From the NCBI RefSeq assembly GCF_016908325.1, contig NZ_JAFBDR010000016.1:38801-102800 (forward strand): 64,000 nt of DNA, given 5' to 3'. Numbering within the stretch: position 1 is the first letter of the stretch; each line of letters begins with the position of its first letter. The notes beneath the pieces are model-generated. The model did no database searches, had not been told where the DNA came from, and saw nothing but the letters and a program-made list of their open reading frames with translations. Source of the DNA: Aquibacillus albus (lineage in GTDB: Bacteria > Bacillota > Bacilli > Bacillales > Amphibacillaceae). A program made the position numbers and the translations under genes. Shown here piece by piece: positions 61,862 through 64,000 of the stretch.

Positions 61862-62063
61862 ATAGAGGTATTGACTATTATCGAACAAACTAAAAAGAAT
61901 ATTATACTTGAAGTCGACAATCGGAATGTATGGAACCTTATACTTTAAGATGAGTTTTATAGAATTTCGTTTGATACTAAAGACGGTTACGGATATGAAG
62001 TTAATAGCCCAATCAAATCAATTAAAATAATAGAAGTTGATAAAACATTTCAAGAAAACTTAA
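61712..62063 (+). pseudogene. Decayed lipoprotein gene with two in-frame stops
   Basis: Signal peptide as at 42812, then TAA at 61829-61831, then EELTKYCIEVLTIIEQTKKN IILEVDNRNVWNLIL, a second TAA at 61946-61948, and DEFYRISFDTKDGYGYEVNS to about 62063, all in one frame. NRNVWNL and the following strands match the intact lipoprotein at 44754. Two nonsense mutations in one frame show a dead gene; it also tells what the stub at 42812 used to be. Confidence 0.75.
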
Positions 62064-62078
62064 CTAATTTACTTCTCC

Positions 62079-62248
62079 CCCCACAATGTTTTTCAAAAAG
62101 AAGGGGCATCAGATTTGAACATTTGTTTATTAGCCTTTTTTGATCTCTTGAACAATAATGACAGCTGAAATAACTAAGATAATACCAAGATATTGCCATA
62201 GGTTTAATTGTTCGTGAAAAAAAATAAAACCAGTTAGGGATGCTACTA
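62079..62248 (+). repeat. Duplicated array fragment B, copy 2
   Basis: The 3' end of the EamA gene (minus strand) as at 43477-43648, cut off at GCTACTA. Confidence 0.88.
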
Positions 62249-62376
62249 TCAGGGAAGAGTTATTTAATGATGTTATGGAAAAGCCTAACGATGTTTATGA
62301 AAAAGCATTAAATGAAGCAGAGATTTTCTTGGAGAAATCAAGCAATTAAGTCGAATTCTTATTCAACATAAGGGGG
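62247..62376 (+). repeat. Duplicated array fragment C, copy 2
   Basis: Identical to 47567-47696; joined to fragment B across a 2-bp microhomology (TA). Confidence 0.9.
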
Positions 62377-62419
62377 TAAATCTTGAGTAAAGGTTCATGG
62401 TGAATAGAGGTGTAAACGT

Positions 62420-62777
62420 ATGAATCAATTGGAGGTTTTAAACCTAATTCAACAAATCAACAAAGAGGATGTTTTACCCAAGTATTCCCTAAGAAGAAAC
62501 TCGAAATATTATTCATTTGTTATGTATATAAATAGCTCTGTTGCTTGTTATTTGAGTGAAAACTATGATGGAACAATGATTTTTTATTAATAGGGCTTAT
62601 AAAGAAATGAAGGAAGTTTTCTTAAACAATAGCATCGAGGAGCACAGCTTTAAATATTTCATTTTGTGTAAGAAATATATTGCAGGAATTTCGGGGTATT
62701 TAGTTGCTCATAAACTAATCGATGAATTTCATATTGAAAATGTAGAAGGAATGGATTTTAATTTCTTATTGCGTTAA
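62420..62777 (+). pseudogene. Hypothetical gene with a homopolymer frameshift
   Basis: The ATG 62420 frame gives 56 residues (MNQLEVLNLIQQINKEDVLP ... CYLSENYDGTMIFY) and stops at 62590. Removing one T from the T6 run at 62580-62585 continues it as INRAYKEMKEVFLNNSIEEH ... GMDFNFLLR to 62777, so the intact protein is about 118 residues. Could be a slip site or a sequencing error. Site before the ATG (AGAGGTG) is good. Confidence 0.6.
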
Positions 62778-62808
62778 CGGGATGCGAATTTTTAACAAGG
62801 TAGATGCA
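62773..62808 (+). repeat. Array boundary motif
   Basis: GTTAACGGGATGCGAAT then TTTTAACAAGG; overlaps the stop of the pseudogene, as at 51856. Confidence 0.7.
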
Positions 62809-62824
62809 ACGGAGGTAAAGCAAA

Positions 62825-63259
62825 ATGAAGTCAGTAAGGATTGCATTGGAAATCGATTTTCACAAGACTTTATCGTATTATAAGAATCTCCCACTTATCG
62901 GTGAAGAAGAACGCTGTGAATGCATTTACTGTAAGAATTATGCATTAGCAACTGCTTATTTTCCAAAGAGCGTAAAAACGCTGTTAAGTAATATGGGGGT
63001 AAATCCTAAGAAAGATGCAGAAGTGAGCCATTTTTACGAGGCTAAAAATAGTAAGCATATGTATGTTGCCGATTACAGGGTATTTGGTAAGGTGTTAAAG
63101 AAACCCAATCAAAATATAATTGATATTTATCATAAAAATGATGAAGATTACTTTAACCTTGGCTTTGAAAATATCCATGTTTTAGAAAATGATGAGATTG
63201 TTATGAATTTTTATATCGATGCATTTTTACCTTGGCTCTTAGAAGTAAACCCTGAATAA
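62825..63259 (+). CDS. Hypothetical protein with a CxCxxC cluster
   Basis: 144 residues. RCECIYCKNYALAT gives three Cys that may bind metal. Two conserved-looking acidic/aromatic stretches (VSHFYEAKNSKHMYVADYRVFG) follow. No signal. Start ATG after ACGGAGGTAAAG. Unknown. Confidence 0.55.
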   Translation: MKSVRIALEIDFHKTLSYYKNLPLIGEEERCECIYCKNYALATAYFPKSVKTLLSNMGVNPKKDAEVSHFYEAKNSKHMYVADYRVFGKVLKKPNQNIIDIYHKNDEDYFNLGFENIHVLENDEIVMNFYIDAFLPWLLEVNPE

Positions 63260-63346
63260 GTGTTGTTCCACTATAGGAGTGCGATTATAGAACAAGCATA
63301 AATGCTTTTATGGAAGTTTAATTGAATAGCTAGGGAGAGTGTAAAT

Positions 63347-63541
63347 GTGAATTTAGGTTGGATAAGTATTATTTCAGTTTTGCTAATTATTCTATGTTTT
63401 TCTTATACACTTACTTTTATTGAAAACATACATCAAGGAGATAAACGAATCGCCAAACAGTCAAAATTAGTAGCAATCATTTGTCTTGGCTTGGGTCTTC
63501 TTATTCCGATTGTGTTTATTCTAATCGCATATGACTTTTAA
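63347..63541 (+). CDS. Small two-TM protein
   Basis: 64 residues from GTG; an overlapping ATG two bases earlier reads into TGA. TM segments at residues 5-25 and 42-62 joined by a basic loop. Site GGGAGAGTG. Unknown. Confidence 0.5.
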   Translation: MNLGWISIISVLLIILCFSYTLTFIENIHQGDKRIAKQSKLVAIICLGLGLLIPIVFILIAYDF

Positions 63542-63552
63542 CACTTTATTAA

Positions 63553-63606
63553 ACAAACGGGTGGCAAGAGCTTAACAAGATGATCGTCCATTGACGGTCT
63601 TTTTCT
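63553..63606 (+). repeat. Array boundary motif with terminator stem
   Basis: AACAAACGGGTGGCAAGAG then CTTAACAAG, then GATCGTC / GACGGTC and TTTTTCTTTT, with the GGAATATTATGTTAAAATTA tail at 63631-63650. Confidence 0.78.
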
Positions 63607-63710
63607 TTTGAATTTATAAATGATTAATGGAATATTATGTTAAAATTAAATGAAACAATAATGACTTTTATTAAGTGTGGAGTTCTCTAAGTAAAGAGGG
63701 GGATTAACTG

Positions 63711-63938
63711 TTGGAAGTTATAGTATTATTTAGCCTAATCTTTTTATTGGTTATCATCTATTGCTTTTTTCTTTGGCATGGAATTATAAAGCCTTCCCCA
63801 ATACAAATACAACTCTTTGGTATTCATTTGACGCTAGTTGGCGGGGTTTTATTAATAATTTTTAATGAATTTAATGTTCTTTACTATTTAACTTTCTTTA
63901 TTATGTATAAATGCTACTTTAATAATGTACAGAAATGA
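63711..63938 (+). CDS. Small two-TM protein
   Basis: 75 residues from TTG after AGAGGGGGAT. Two to three hydrophobic segments. Unknown. Confidence 0.5.
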   Translation: MEVIVLFSLIFLLVIIYCFFLWHGIIKPSPIQIQLFGIHLTLVGGVLLIIFNEFNVLYYLTFFIMYKCYFNNVQK

Positions 63939-63997
63939 TTAATTAAGTATGTACAGTTCTGATAGTTTCGCTGCATAATATTCTGGAGGTGAATATT

Positions 63998-64000
63998 ATG
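63998..64000 (+). CDS. Start codon of the next gene
   Basis: The window ends in ATG, 7 nt after CTGGAGGTG, an ideal ribosome binding site. Confidence 0.6.

Noticed and set aside
42208..63650. Classical integron attC sites
   Set aside because: The motif lacks a consistent RYYYAAC/GTTRRRY pair and the two-stem attC layout, and no tyrosine integrase is in the window. I keep only the looser cassette-like reading.
1..64000. tRNA or rRNA genes, complete insertion sequences, phage structural modules
   Set aside because: No cloverleaf ends, rRNA blocks, transposase motifs or capsid/terminase genes were seen on either strand.

Overview
The window is low-GC Bacillaceae chromosome. It has AAGGAGG-type ribosome binding sites, many TTG/GTG starts, spore genes (a csgA-like gene with a sigma-G-like promoter, a Gly-Pro-Tyr coat-like gene with a sigma-K-like promoter), YqxD/YqhV/CvfB/AprX families, a lysine riboswitch and ANTAR nitrate control. 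An endospore former near Bacillus/Oceanobacillus/Virgibacillus fits; I cannot fix the genus.

1-27.7 kb is mostly ordinary core genome: the ilvA 3' end, adenosine deaminase, a DEDDh exonuclease, an AEC transporter, rhodanese-cysK, a coat-like protein, an Fe-alcohol dehydrogenase, yqxD, cvfB, a frameshifted M20 peptidase, csgA, dapA behind an L box, an ATP-grasp ligase, yqhV, a nucleotidyltransferase, endonuclease IV, a membrane protein, an omega-amidase-like hydrolase, a three-gene ABC-2 exporter, an aldo/keto reductase, a DUF421 protein, and a nitrate module. In that module an ANTAR protein and a TrpD-like protein are divergent from a NarK/NasA transporter whose leader has two hairpins and two tandem terminators.

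27.9-40 kb is an accessory block of different composition. mtnK and an alpha/beta hydrolase are GC-richer. Then come three paralogous helical-repeat proteins, two phenylacetate-CoA-ligase-like adenylating enzymes, a DAHP synthase, a chorismate-lyase-like protein, two small proteins, a Lys/Glu-rich protein with twelve 12-residue repeats, and a CPBP protease. Together they suggest a dedicated route from the shikimate pathway to an activated hydroxybenzoate. Sigma-K-like promoters on the helical-repeat genes suggest it runs in the sporulating mother cell. This is one of the two candidates for an undescribed system. aprX follows.

41.8-64 kb is an array of small, mostly same-strand genes (lipoproteins, 1-4 TM proteins, a GNAT, a WapI-like immunity protein, an SDR, DUF proteins) in which most gene ends carry a conserved boundary motif (core TAACGGGAGCAATAG then TTGAACAAG), often followed by a hairpin terminator whose stem is kept by compensating changes. 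Decayed genes, a three-piece mosaic of duplicated array fragments at 61.7-62.4 kb, an ECF sigma/DUF4179 pair and a second, different-class DAHP synthase sit in it. The array looks like a cassette-accumulating locus, but no integrase is in view. It is the second candidate.
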